Below, in pieces: positions 1 through 11,623 of a DNA stretch of 64,000 nucleotides (the stretch's first letter is position 1; every line of letters begins with the position of its first letter). Both the position numbers and the translations under genes were made by a program. The DNA lies in contig JASXTE010000005.1 in the NCBI GenBank assembly GCA_030280995.1, forward strand, positions 33,059,501 through 33,123,500. The letters run 5' to 3'. Source of the DNA: Hemileia vastatrix. Lineage: Eukaryota; Basidiomycota; Pucciniomycetes; Pucciniales; Zaghouaniaceae. The notes beneath the pieces are model-generated. The model had not been told where the DNA came from. It ran no database searches and saw nothing but the letters and a program-made list of their open reading frames with translations.

Positions 1-788
1 TAAAACATCAGCAAATTGAAATGTTTTTTATTGTTATGAATGGAAATAATGATTGAAAAACACCATTAGAGCAAGTTTGATTTTGAATAATAGGCATACT
101 TTCTCATGTAAATTTCAATAAAAATAATTTTTATTCTTACTTAAGTTGCGGTGGATACATTTGAGCTCAAAAAGAATTAAAATTGATAAAATAAGACTTC
201 TATAGTTCATATTCAAAAATGAAATCACCCTTCATTATCTACCTGTAAACTATTTTAAATTGAATAATTTCAAAGTCAGTATATACTGATGTTATTTTTT
301 CTTTTAAAAAATTTATTATATAGATTAATAGTCATAAACAGTTGACATAGATGTTAAATTTATATAAGCAATCTTTAATTCATAAAATGATAAAACTATC
401 TTTTATGTAAAAAGTGATGAAGGAAAAAAATATTATTAAATTTTTGATGCACTATCAATAAAATTGAAGATAGAGCATATCAAAAGTTTAAACTTAATTT
501 CAATTCTGATATCATCATTTTATTTTATTTTACTTGAGTAGAAAACAGGTTTTAAATCTCAATATAATTTTAAATCCCATTAGTTTGTAGATTTCAACAT
601 TTGAAACTATGAAATAAATATTTATGAAAGAATTTTACAATATTTGCCCTTCTAAAAACTCATAAATCCAACTTCAAATCTTCTAACCTTCACAAGTAAC
701 CACAATGCATTCTGAAAATACTCTATATTTTAATAATTAAAGGTAAATAAAATTATGTTTTTATTCTTTATTTCAATTTTTGATAAAT

Positions 789-789
789 A

Positions 790-820
<31 letters not shown>

Positions 821-822
821 AT
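789..822. repeat. (TA)n microsatellite
   Basis: An alternating TA tract with a single TAC interruption. It is simple repeat DNA in AT-rich surroundings with no associated gene. Confidence 0.85.
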
Positions 823-2528
823 TTCTTAAAAAGTCTAAGAGGGAACTTAATAGTGGTTTTGGCATTAGATATATAGATTCAACTTTCAAAAAATTTGTTT
901 GGAATAAATTACAAAGACAAAAAGGATATATTTTGATGAAAGAATACTGATTTAGGTTCTCTTAAAATATTATTAACCATTTTTATGGAATATTAATCCA
1001 TGGTTATCATTCTTTATGATATTATCATAGAATTTTTTCCTTTTTTAATATAATGTTTTTCTATTGTGTGGTATGTAGGCTAAGATAAGTTTAAAAGATT
1101 TATTGAAGATATATATACCAGAAACAGTATAATCTGTAGATTTATAACTATAACTTACTTTTCTGATGTTTTACATCATTGATAAGTAGCTCATGCATTA
1201 CACAAGTAAATAATTATAGTCTCTGGAAATAATTCCTTGTGAATTTCAAATTTTTTGTTATTCTTAAAATCATTACTCAAATAAACTAAAATTTCTTCAA
1301 ATATTGATTGAAAGAAGGAGTTACAAAATCTTATTTTGTAGTTATAAAAGTTTGAGTTATTTTTCATATTATCAAGTATAATGAACATTTGTAAATTTTA
1401 ACTTGAAAACTAGTGATCATAGCAAAGTAATACTGGAAGAATCAGATAAAAAGGGTGGAATAAAGTCATAGCACAACAGGAAATGATACAAAATTGTTGA
1501 TTTTTATCTCATAAAATTTAACTTATTTTTAAAATATTTTACCACCTTTAGATAATGTTTAGTGGATTTTAACATTATTATAACAAGCAAACTTAACCAT
1601 GTTTTGATTTTTTTAACAAAAATAAATATTGTTAGATCATTTTTTTAAAAAATATGACTTATTTTTATGCTTTATCTACAATAGTTAGTAGTTTTTTTTG
1701 CAGAAATTACTTGTTTTGATATTCTATTTTTGAATTTTTTAAGAGACTTCATTGCATTAAAGTTTTGTAATAATTTTTCATTAAAGCATCATATTTTAAA
1801 TCTAGAGAATTGGTTTTGAAATAATATATATTTTCATGTTAATTGACTCATTATTTTTGGATTGATAAATTATGTTAAAATTGGGATTGCTTATTTCTAG
1901 TGAGTGTACATCATAGTTTGTTTTCAAATCAAAGATTAATAAATGGTGAAATTTGGTAAAATTCTAAATATCTTTTAAACCTTTTTGATTTAAATAATGT
2001 TTAATGTTATGTAATCATTCTATAAGTAGAACACAGTTAAAATCTGATAATGGTACATTGCTTTCAATTTCTAATACTAAAATTCTATTCTACTTGAAAC
2101 AATGTAAACTAAAGCTTGGTATCTCATAAGAAACTCACAATTTTCAAAAATCATATTTCCAACTTTTTAAACATGATACACATTAAAATATATTTTTAGA
2201 ATAATTTCCTAATTAGTTTCAAATACTAGAAAATAATGACCTCAATTTATTTTAATACTTAAACCATTCTGATGAGTGAATTTCACAATCCTCTAAGTAA
2301 CATATGGTTACCATTTATAGACATATGCATGATTTCTCCTTTTGTTTAATTTTAGCTGAATCTAAAAAGTAAAATCACCTGTTGAATATCATCTATAGAT
2401 AAACTTCTTATATTAGAAGCTAATATTTCATATGAGAAATTTGTTATTGAGTTTGGGAAACATTAATAAGTGTTGGGTATTATAATTGAGCCATTTATTC
2501 AAGTAAATAAAAAAGGATGACGTTCTAA

Positions 2529-2535
<7 letters not shown>

Positions 2536-2564
<29 letters not shown>
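2536..2564. repeat. (TA)n microsatellite
   Basis: A nearly perfect alternating TA tract of about 14 units. No coding context. Confidence 0.85.
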
Positions 2565-2567
<3 letters not shown>

Positions 2568-4643
2568 AAAATTAATTATATATTAGCATTTAACCATGTT
2601 TTTATACTAATGTCATATAAAAAAAGGGATTGAACTAAAAATTTCAGTAAAGAAAATAAAAATAAGATAAGTTAATATTCTTGTTTATATTCTCATATTT
2701 TTGAAATGGCTTACTTAAGGGAGAAAATTATTTGGTTTTAGAGTACAAGAATTTCTAGATAAAAATCTTCACAATATAGTTTGACCCTCTCAAAAAGAAA
2801 ATTCCTCAAATTTTACTATCACATTTTATATATTTGTTAAGTAATAGAAAATGGAGTTGTGTCTTTGACAATGAAGCTTTAGAAAATGAAATAAATGATT
2901 TAAATTTATAATATAATTTTTGAAACAATAAATCATGTATTCAAAAAAAATTATATATCTTACAATCAAGATAACAGTATTAATTAAGCAACTCTAACAA
3001 CTTTGGAAAGAAACAAGAAAAAAAATAATTAGTAAAATGCATAAGTTATTTTTAGAATTTAAGGAAACTTAATAGCTCTACCTGTAAACTAGCCTTAAAG
3101 CAGGTTTGGATTTAACATGTGGAAATTCATACATAGTACCCTTCCATCATTAGAGCAGAATAAAATTTATGTAGTTTTATTTTTTTAATTTATAATAGTA
3201 TTTTTATTTTTGGCTTTTTCATTAGTATAACTATATATTTTTTAACTTTTTTGTTTTTCATAACATAAGTTCAAAGCTGCACATCACTACTTCAAGATGA
3301 AACTCCATATAATGTAATCAATGAATGATATATTATAATGAATTTTACTAGAGACTTTTCAAAAATGGTGATTAAGAATACTTATTATAATTTTTTAAAT
3401 TTTTATTATTATTCTATCTCTTGAAAGGAGATGGCCATATCTCAATTTAATTAGTTTTTCCTCAGAAAAATTTATTCTTGATCTAAATAAAATTGCATCA
3501 CTATTAACTAGATGTTATTATACAATTTTAACAATTTTTTTATCTGAACATAGTTGAAAGTATGTATAAATTAAAGTGTTTCCACATAGTCTTACTATTA
3601 TCCCACCATTATTTTCACATTTAGATTTCATTATAACTGTAAAATAAGTTTTTCAATAATTTTAATAATACCTTAATATTTAATAATTTAGTTACATAGT
3701 AGATTTTTTATCCTTTTTTTATATGAGGCTTATTATATAAACACTACTTTTAGATTTTATCCATTTTGATGTCTGATAATTTAAATTTTCATTTAACTAC
3801 CCAAATTATATCAAAAAAATTCAAAAGTATATTTTTTTAATGTACTCTTTTTGATAAACTTATCATTTCTTATAGTTTATTCTTCAACTATTTATTGTAA
3901 TTAACTACCCACTCATTTATGGTCTGTTATTGTTGTTCATTACATACAGACAAAATAAGGATACTCTCATATTATATTGGAGTTTTAAATTAAAAAGTAA
4001 ATACTAGTGGCTGGTATTAAATATGAAGTTGTTATAACTAAGTTGAACATTAATTAATTATTAAATGGCATTTTATATTACAAATTTTATTGAATGTATA
4101 TAAAAATAACACTCAAGAAATATATATAAGATATATATATAACCATTGTATATCAAAAATGAAGTACTTATCAACATGGTCTTTTTAAATGATTTTCAAA
4201 TTTACTTAAAGAGACATTAATATTACCAATTCAAATTTTATATCAAATACAACAATATTATTATTTCATTTTTAATTATTTTACAAAAAATTTGAGTTTC
4301 AAAGTAATTTAATTCAGTATTTAATGAATGTTTTTGAAAAATATTTTTAAAAATAGAAATAACCCCTCCCAAAAAAATATATAATTTTTTTTACTTACAA
4401 TTTGCACCATATTTCTACCCTTAAAATATTTGTATTCTTCTAACAAAAATTTTTTTTAAATAAATTTAAATTTTTTTTCATTATTCAATTACAAAATGTC
4501 AAATTTATAATTTATTTTACCTTACTAAAAAATTTAGTTGAAAATTTAATTTTGTATTTCCAAAAAATAAACTTAAATGTCAAAAATTAAAAAAACAAAA
4601 TTATAAATATAATTATGAGAAAGAGGTAGATTAAATTTATAAT

Positions 4644-4675
4644 AGGGGGTGTCAGTTCTGGCAAATCCGCACTTA
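4644..4675 (+). repeat. Left terminal inverted repeat of Harbinger-like element
   Basis: Begins AGGGGGTGTCAGTTCTGG and is the exact reverse complement of 7805-7836 over 32 bp. It is followed by further AATCCGCACTTA copies up to about 4730, probably transposase-binding subterminal repeats. Confidence 0.9.
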
Positions 4676-4951
4676 CAAATCCGCACTTAAATTTGACCAA
4701 ATCCGCACTTAAATAAGTGCGGATTTCCAAAACACACTAGCCCCAATACTGGTGGATTTCAAAATGAAATAAGTCACTTATTTCACTCAAATCCGCACTT
4801 TCTCAACCAAAAGTGCTGATTTCACCATCAAGTCCCATTTCACTGATTTGTCAGCATCATCCCATTCATACGCAGCACTCCGCAGAATAACACTTCATAA
4901 CTCAAAACATCGTACGTCACTTACATCTTCATATCATATCATATAAGAGTC

Positions 4952-6211
4952 ATGCCTTCCTCACTTTCAAATTGTGATAAATTACATAAAGCAATGACTT
5001 TCATGGCGCTTGAACTGCTCTTGGACTCTGATTCCGATTCTGATCTAGAAGAAGATTTTGTCGTTTTAATAAAAATGGCCAGGAAACGTTACCTTCTTCC
5101 CAGAAAGCCTCAAGTACTTCATACCCCCAAGTACACCATCCAAACACTTCTTAAACTATCTACACCCAGTTTTAGATGGCTGTTCAGGACTTCTCAGGAA
5201 TGTTTCCTTAAATTGCTTGAGCTTATTCAGGATCATCCCATATTTCACAATAATTCTCAAAAAGAAAAACGACATCCTTCAATTCAATTGGCCATCACAC
5301 TATGTCGTTTGGGTTCAAATGGTAATGGAGCCGCTTTGAAACGTTTAGAAAATGTCCTTGATTTAGGGTATGGTTCAGTTAACACTTATACCAAACGATG
5401 TATCACTGCCATCAACTCCTTGGAATCTCAACTTCTCACCTGGCCAACAAAAGAAGAGCGACTTGAATCATCTCAGGTTATGCAAGCAGAGGGCTTTCCA
5501 GGATGTATTGGTTTTGTTGATGGTACTACTATTCCTTTGAGCCAGAAACCTGCTCAAGGTGGAAACAATTACTTTGACCGTAAAAAGAGGTAGATTATTT
5601 TTAACTCCTTTCATCCTCCTTGAAACTAACACAAACAAATATATCTTCTCTATAGATATTCAATTTCTGTTCAGCTTATATGTGATGCAAACAAAAAAAT
5701 TATATCTTTCTTTTCTGCCTATCCTGTTTCATGTTATGACTCTTATATCCTCCAAAGAATTAAAATTTCAAAAAAACCAGAATTTTTTTTTGATGAAGAT
5801 AAGTGTATTCTGGTAGATTCTACTTATGTGAATGGAAAGTATGTAATTCCTACTTCTCAGGAAGCAGCTTCAGAAGACAGTCAAAATTATAAGTTCAACC
5901 ATCATTTGGCAAAGTCAAGAGTACATATTGAACACTCTATTGGAGTCTTGAAAGGTCCCTTTTCAAGTTTAAGAAAATTAAGAATTCCTCTTATAAATTA
6001 ATCTGAAATGGAGGCAGTGATCAACTGATTTCTGTGTTGCACTATACTTCATAACCTACTTGCTGACCTCAAAGATCAATGGTTAGAGCTGTATGAAGAT
6101 GAACAAGTTGATTCACCTCCGACTATATCCAACACTTCTATTTCTCAATCAACTAGTATAAGGGCGAAAATCCTTCCAATAACACTCCAACATTTTTCAA
6201 CGCAATTTTAA
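4952..6211 (+). pseudogene. PIF/Harbinger-type DDE transposase, two exons, two nonsense codons
   Basis: Cut-and-paste transposase. Exon 1 runs 4952-5589 and exon 2 from 5656, with a 66-nt GT-AG intron that removes an apparent stop and joins YFDRKKR to YSISVQ in frame. Catalytic residues of the DDE_Tnp_4 family can be placed: first Asp in GFVDGTTIP (about 5515-5540), second Asp in LVDSTYV (about 5810) and the Glu in HIEHSIGVLKG (about 5930-5960). An acidic Asp/Ser stretch follows the N-terminus. After the Glu, in-frame TAA (5999-6001) and TGA (6026-6028) interrupt the C-terminal helix region (CTILHNLLADLKDQW), which otherwise continues in frame to 6211. The core up to the catalytic Glu is intact, so a truncated product is conceivable. 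A second, more decayed relative lies at 53605-54090. Confidence 0.85.
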
Positions 6212-6500
6212 TTTTTTTCTCTTTCTCTTCAAATTATCAATTTGCATGTATTATTCACTGAGAATGGTAAATTTTTTTGCATATTTTTTTGGTTTTTGAA
6301 TTTGCTGTTAAAGTCTTATTTTTTTTTCTCTCTGTGTTTTCTTTCATCAACTCAACATGAAATCGCATATTTTCAGCAAACGCATATTTTTTCAGTCACT
6401 CAAAGGTTGGGAAAGAGTTGGAAGGGAAGATTAAGGGTTCCGAGGCATTTTAAATGAAGAAAAGGGTCTGGGAGAGGTTGAGAGGGGTGAAATGGGGATC

Positions 6501-7560
6501 AAAAGAGGATGGCATACAATGGGGCTGGGAGGATAGCGAAAGGCATGGGGAGGGAAGACAAGCATGTGTTGATAGAATTGAAAGGGATGGAGATTGGTGC
6601 AAACAGAGTGTGAAAATAGGAGGATGAACTCTGTTCTTTGGGCGAAGAACAGAGTTCACTTCCATAAAATATTAGCTGAAACATAGTTTTCAATTCTGTA
6701 AAAACAGTTGTAAGTAATAGAAAAAGTCACTGATTTTTTTTATATGTAATCCTTGCTTTACGAGGAGACTTTTGTGACGAAGCAGATTTTTGAATTACCT
6801 TTAAAAGAGGATGGCATACAATGGGGCTGGGAGGATAGCGAAAGGCATGGGGAGGGAAGACAAGCATGTGTTGATAGAATTGAAAGGGATGGAGATTGGT
6901 GCAAACAGAATGTGAAAATAGGAGGATGAGCTCTGTTCTTCGGGCGAAGAACAGAGTTCACTTCCATAAAATATTAGCTGAAACATAGTTTTCAATTCTG
7001 TAAAAACAGTTGTAAGTAATAGAGAAAGTCACTGATTTTTTTTATATGTAATCCTTGCTTTACGAGGAGACTTTTGTGACAAAGCAGATTTTTGAGTTAC
7101 CCTTTGAGATTTGGAATGTCTGGGAGGCATTATGAAACTGGCACATAACAAGAAAAAAGATTAAAAAGTAGAAGAAATAAGTAAAAAAGAATGTAAACAT
7201 GCCTGGTCAAAATATTGAAAATGTTGGAGATTGGTGCAAACAGAATGTGAAAATAGGAGGATGAACTCTGTTCTTTGGGCGAAGAACAGAGTTCACTTCC
7301 ATAAAATATTAGCTGAAACATAGTTTTCAATTCTGTAAAAACAGTTGTAAGTAATAGAAAAAGTCACTGATTTTTTTTCTATGTAATCCTTGCTTTACGA
7401 GGAGACTTTTGTGACGAAGCAGATGTTTGAGTTACCTTTTGAGATTTGGAATGTCTGGGAGGCATTATGAAACTGGCACATAACAAGAAAAAAGATTAAA
7501 AAGTAGAAGAAATAAGTAAAAAAGAATGTAAACATGCCTGGTCAAAATATTGAAAATGTC
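6501..7560. repeat. Tandem duplications of about 302 and 335 bp inside the Harbinger-like element
   Basis: A segment starting AAAAGAGGATGGCATAC at 6501 recurs at 6803 (period 302). Its second half (from GGAGATTGGTGC) recurs at 6589, 6891 and 7226. A block starting TTTGAGATTTGGAATG at 7103 recurs near 7438 (period about 335). Copies differ by only a few substitutions, so the duplications are recent relative to the transposase decay. Minus-strand open frames here are by-products of the repeat and have no family resemblance. Confidence 0.85.
6626..7294. repeat. Three copies of a perfect 13-bp stem-loop
   Basis: At 6626-6657, 6928-6959 and 7263-7294 the sequence GAACTCTGTTCTT is followed by a GGGC-type loop and AAGAACAGAGTTC. 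The stem is kept in all three tandem copies. A degenerate version sits at about 45738-45770 inside an unrelated-looking TIR element. Function unknown; it may be a structured transcript end or a transposase recognition site. Confidence 0.75.
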
Positions 7561-7804
7561 AGGAAGGGGTGTGTGCCGAGGATTGATGGGTAGGTAGCGA
7601 GGAAGGTCAGTGTGTCACATGTGACAGGGATGGGGTAAGAAAGGAAGGGATGTTTTGTGGCCAAAATGTGGTTGTGAAAAAAAACGGGAAAAAAGTGCTG
7701 ATTTGAGGTCATAACTGACACCCTTTTTTGAAATAAGTGACTTTTTTGCAAAATTTAAGTGCTGATTTGTAAGTGCTGATTTGGTTTGAAATCCGCACTT
7801 AATT

Positions 7805-7836
7805 TAAGTGCGGATTTGCCAGAACTGACACCCCCT
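7805..7836 (-). repeat. Right terminal inverted repeat of Harbinger-like element
   Basis: Reverse complement of 4644-4675. It ends in GACACCCCCT directly before AAT, the repeated flanking trinucleotide. Confidence 0.9.
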
Positions 7837-7917
7837 AATATTCATATAAAAAAAATTCATATATTTTATGGTGTTTGAATTTTAAATTTAATGTATTAAA
7901 AAATAATTATTAAATAA

Positions 7918-8670
7918 CCAAGCCAAATGAAATTGGCTTGGATTTTTGGTATCACTAGAACTTATTTTTTTTCTTATACTCACATTTTAATTTTTAATTT
8001 TTTTTTTTTTCTACATTTCTCATTTTTTTTTAATGATTTTTAATGTTTTTAAGACCGAAGTTGCTTTCAAACAACTTCGGTCTAACGTTTCTCTCACTTT
8101 CCCACCAGATTGCACCTGGTAGGGAAAGTTGCTTCCATTTTAGAGACCAAAGTCTCTTGCAGGGACTTTGGTTTCTCTGTGTGCATTGCACAGCCAGAAA
8201 AAAACTGGCTGTGCAATGCACTGCATGCAGCACATGCAACAGGCATCGCTGCTGCAAGTAATGCGCATTGCATGCAGCAGAAATGCGCGTTGCATGCAGC
8301 ACATGCAGCCTGCATTGCTGCTGCATGCAACGCGCGTTTCTGCTGCATGCAGCGCGCATTGCACATGCTGCGCATATCTCATGCAGCTGACTTGATATCA
8401 GCTGCATGAAATATGGTAGTGATTGTGCAACGCACGTTGCACACTGCTTTGGCCACCTCCCAGCCTAGTAAATTAGCTGGGAGGGTGGCAAACATTACAG
8501 CAAGCAATCGAAGTCGCTTTTAGCAACTTCGATTGCTTGAAAGAGACACTTCCAGCCAGGGGAAACCTGGCTGGAAGTACTAAATTGCAATGTAAGGGAC
8601 CCAAGCCAATTTCAAAGGCTTGGGTCATAAATTAAGGTTTCTAAAAAGCAGCCAGTATAAATCTGGCTGC
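7918..8670. repeat. Cluster of 13 short, non-identical hairpins
   Basis: A run of separate inverted repeats, each with its own stem: 7918-7941, 8052-8083, 8101-8124, 8143-8177, 8182-8220, 8270-8350, 8379-8409, 8424-8443, 8452-8489, 8501-8539, 8548-8578, 8598-8626 and 8648-8670. Most stems are perfect, 8-16 bp, with 5-11 nt loops. The 8182-8220 hairpin has a 16-bp perfect stem around an A7 loop, and 8270-8350 has 32-nt arms with a single G-T mismatch. Stems are far richer in G+C than the surroundings and some share AGCCAG or CAAGCC words. Open frames on both strands here are produced by the GCATGC-rich palindromes and are not genes. Confidence 0.85.
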
Positions 8671-9714
8671 AATAAAAAGTAAATTTTTTAAATAAAATAC
8701 ATAAAAAAATAAAAATTTGTTCAAATAAAATATACAACACTCTTCAGCCAGTAAGAAACAGCCTTCCATTGTTACACATAGAAACAAAATCAAATGTTTC
8801 TTTCATCAACATTGGCCATGTTTCAATATTTTGAACAAAGTAAGATCAGGAAAAAGGTCACGGCAAAAAAATTGCATAATTAAAAGTCTCCCAATTTAAT
8901 ATGGTGCGGAGGTTCATATTTTAGAAATAGGTGGTGCACATTATAGTTTCCTTTAAAAAAATTCAAAAATGAATTAATTTTGGCGCAATGTAAATTTAAA
9001 TGTGATGAGTGTATGTTTTTTAGCTACGTGAAACATGGTAGCTAGAATTATGTGGCGTCAATTTTTTTTAGATGTGAAATTCAGTGTTCCACAAATGTGC
9101 ATCTGTACAACATGCAGCCAAGTAAATTCTAGCTGGAATTAGTATATGCATAGGAAAAAATGATCATGCTGTGTACAGTGCCTTGGCAACATCATTCTTG
9201 GAATTTAGATGAAGTTTATCATATGACTTGGAGAGCTGCATTTTTTTGAAAATGTGATCAGTGAAAATTCATGATATATACATCTGTTTGCCACCCAATT
9301 TATTTTTCCTTTCTCTTTCTCACTTACCTTTTTCAAAAATTATCAATCATATTTTTGCTTTATCATTTTGAATTATTGGTACTATTTTCTTGACCTTATC
9401 TGATTACTGGTAAGCAAATTTTTCTTGCTATTGCATTTCATATCATTTTGGTTTGTTACACTTTTTTACACTTTTGACAAGTTAATCTAATGATTCTAAT
9501 TCTGAATTTATTTTTATGGTATCTTTTACTGTACCCTTTCGATTCATTATAAAATAATTCTTTTTCAGTTAACTTAAAGTTTTTTTATTTGTTTGTCAAT
9601 TTACTTTTCTTTATTCCTTATCAAAAATGTTCAATTTATTTATCTAACCATTTATTTTTTAAAACAGTGATTATAAAATAAACTTTATAATTAATTTTGA
9701 TCAATCAGCTAAAA
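8671..9714. other. Non-coding AT-rich stretch upstream of Tet-like gene
   Basis: No ORF or repeat family recognised. It contains scattered copies of AGCTGG/AGCCAG words resembling the hairpin cluster and presumably includes the original promoter of the Tet-like gene, but no definite promoter element can be pointed out. Confidence 0.5.
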
Positions 9715-11623
9715 ATGGAAGAAGATTTTATAGACATGTAAGTTCATGTTTTGCTTATCATTTTTCTATATTTTATTAATACTTTCTCAACCATTATATT
9801 ATTAATATGAAAAGTAAAACATCATCTCGTACTTGCTGAAAGCATACAGGATAATGTTTTTCTTTTCATAATAATAATTAGATTGTTTGTACTTTACCTT
9901 TAATTTATTGATTTTTAAGTTGTTTCAAAGTCTTGTACTTGCTGAAAGCATACAGGACAATGCTACAATTTAAAAATTAATAATTTATTGAAGTATAACT
10001 TTCTAAGTCAATATATTGATCAGAGCAAGATTTTTCATTTTATATATGTGGATATCATAATTCCGTAAATTTTTTAATATTACTAGTGTATTGGAGTTAT
10101 ACTTTCATTATATTATTAATATTAAGTGTAGAGCCAAATCTCGTACTTGCTGAATGCATACAGGATAAAGCTATACTCTTTATATGTATAATTTAATAAA
10201 GTATACCTTTGAAACGCTTTCTTAATATTTGAAATAAAGAAAAAGTATATAAATTTACTAATATGTAGATATGCTAAATTTTGTATTTCTAATATTGAAG
10301 ATATGATAAAGTTAAAGGTATCATTGACTGATAATTGAAATTATTTTACTATTTTCTAATTTTTGATTTTTTTCTATTTTAAATCAAATTGAATTCTCTT
10401 AGGATTGAACCATCAATGAGTAACGATTTGAAAAAAAAAACGGCCAGGGAAGAACTCTAACAATAGGTGGGCGAAAGACATTGCTACTGGAATGAAACTT
10501 GTAAACGCTCTTGGAATGGATACAAACGGGAAGAAGCCACATTTCTATGCACGATCTTATGCAAATAATATGACAGATTGCAATAATTATTACAATTTTT
10601 TTCCTGGATGTAGTATTTATAAACCAAAAGGTGTTTAATACCTAATGTTCTTGTGCAGACTTTTGAAATTCATGAGCTCAAAGAACTAGATATGTTAGAA
10701 GCTACGGTGCGATGCATTAAGGATCTTTCTTACTGCAAACATGAAATTAAAAATAATGGTTATCATCAAAGAGCTGGTGGTTTTGGAAAAATGTTTGGTG
10801 GTGGCTTTATTTTAGATAGAAAGAAATCTTTACATATTCGTAAGTATCACTTTTTTTAATTTAAATACTGAATTTTTGAATGCTTTTCCTTGCAGATGAA
10901 TACACTGATGATATTGTAAAAACGGATGAATATTAAAAACGAATGAAGAGGATTGCAATGTACTTTGAATATTTTTTTAAAAAAATATCATATGTAAAGT
11001 ACAATGAGGCAACTAATCTTTGCGCAAAACTTGGTATTCCTGGATTTTCAAAAGTTTCTAGTGAAGAAGAGGGTGTACCGTTTGCTAGTAATTTAACTTG
11101 GACATCTGGAGGGAATGGTAATGGGTTCTCTAATGAGGTTCATCTCGATAAGGATGCAAGTGAGTATACTTTAGGAATATTTTTTCCTAAAGATACAGAA
11201 AAAAACACCATTCATATGAAGTATGATAAGACCCAACCACGACAAATAGGTGGAGAACTTATGTTTCCCGAAATTCGAAGTAAAATCAACTTTGAAGAAA
11301 CTAATGGAATAACAGTGACATTATGGCCTTCCAATCAACTAAGGCATTTTACCTCAAGATGTCATGAAATTCCTGGCTTCACTAGGATAGGTTCTTCTAT
11401 TCAAATCAGCAATAGACATTTTCATGCTATAGAAAAGCTTAATGTTTTTGATATTGATATTTCAGAATACTTAGAAATTAAAAAAGAAAAATTTAGGTTA
11501 GAATATTTAATTAGTGCTTTGAGAGTTTTTTTGAAAAGAGATGACTTAATAGAGGAAGAAATAGAATCAGCAAAGTATTATTTATCTAATGTTAAGACAA
11601 ATCTAAAAAATCTAGATATATAA
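9715..11623 (+). pseudogene. Tet-like 2OG-Fe(II) oxygenase gene, broken
   Basis: Fragments of one protein resembling the Tet-like 2OG-Fe(II) oxygenase family (PF20515 type, expanded in rusts), relatives of TET/JBP enzymes that oxidise 5-methyl pyrimidines in DNA. The C-terminal half (10943-11623) has the iron-binding HxD in NEVHLDKD, a GGELMFPE strand, a later His in LRHFTSR, and the Arg-containing FTRIGSSIQI strand expected to bind 2-oxoglutarate. Upstream pieces include KPHFYARSY, the linking IPNVLVQTFEIHEL and GGFGKMFGGGF. A 56-nt intron (10840-10895) is well formed. Three lesions break the frame: an A10 run at 10431-10440 (nine As would keep frame), a one-base shift near 10630, and TAA at 10934-10936. 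A possible first exon (9715-9737, donor GTAAGT; acceptor 10401-10402) is uncertain. Homopolymer sequencing error could explain the first lesion only. Confidence 0.7.
9825..10167 (+). repeat. Three direct copies of a 29-bp motif in a putative intron
   Basis: The sequence CGTACTTGCTGAAAGCATAC (core of a 29-bp unit) recurs at 9825-9853, 9931-9959 and 10139-10167 with one to three changes. Starts are 106 and 208 bp apart, about one and two units of 104-106 bp, suggesting a tandem array with a lost or decayed copy. Copies 1 and 3 share a further 40 bp of upstream similarity. Function unknown. Confidence 0.75.

Larger units (their letters stand above)
1..4643. other. AT-rich DNA without recognisable genes
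   Basis: Very AT-rich sequence with frequent stops in all frames. The longest open stretch (minus strand, about 1191-1388, 65 codons) has low-complexity Phe/Asn/Lys-rich content and no recognisable motif, so it is not called as a gene. Apart from short TA microsatellites and A/T homopolymers I see no repeat, RNA gene or transposon end until the Harbinger-like terminal repeat at 4644. Confidence 0.6.
4644..7836 (+). mobile_element. PIF/Harbinger-like DNA transposon, decayed
   Basis: A complete 3.2-kb element bounded by matching 32-bp terminal inverted repeats. It contains one transposase gene of the DDE_Tnp_4 (PIF/Harbinger) type and a long non-coding 3' part made of tandem repeats. The flanking trinucleotide AAT is present on both sides (4641-4643 and 7837-7839), consistent with a 3-bp target duplication; a 2-bp TA reading is possible if the terminal A/T is not part of the element. 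Just inside both ends lie extra copies of AAATCCGCACTTA in both orientations, forming subterminal palindromes. No second (Myb-like) ORF, common in this superfamily, was found. The transposase has two in-frame stops, so this copy is probably not autonomous. Confidence 0.85.

Noticed and set aside
1191..1388. 65-codon minus-strand ORF
   Set aside because: Low complexity in AT-rich DNA, no homology recognised, no splice or promoter context.
6450..7330. Four minus-strand ORFs of 60-71 codons with identical protein sequence
   Set aside because: Identity reflects tandem DNA duplication inside the transposon; no start context or known motif.
8030..8409. Several overlapping Cys/Ala/Met/His-rich ORFs on both strands (up to 125 codons)
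   Set aside because: They arise from GCATGC/GCAGCA palindromes, are open in many frames at once and resemble no protein; the DNA is better explained as hairpins.
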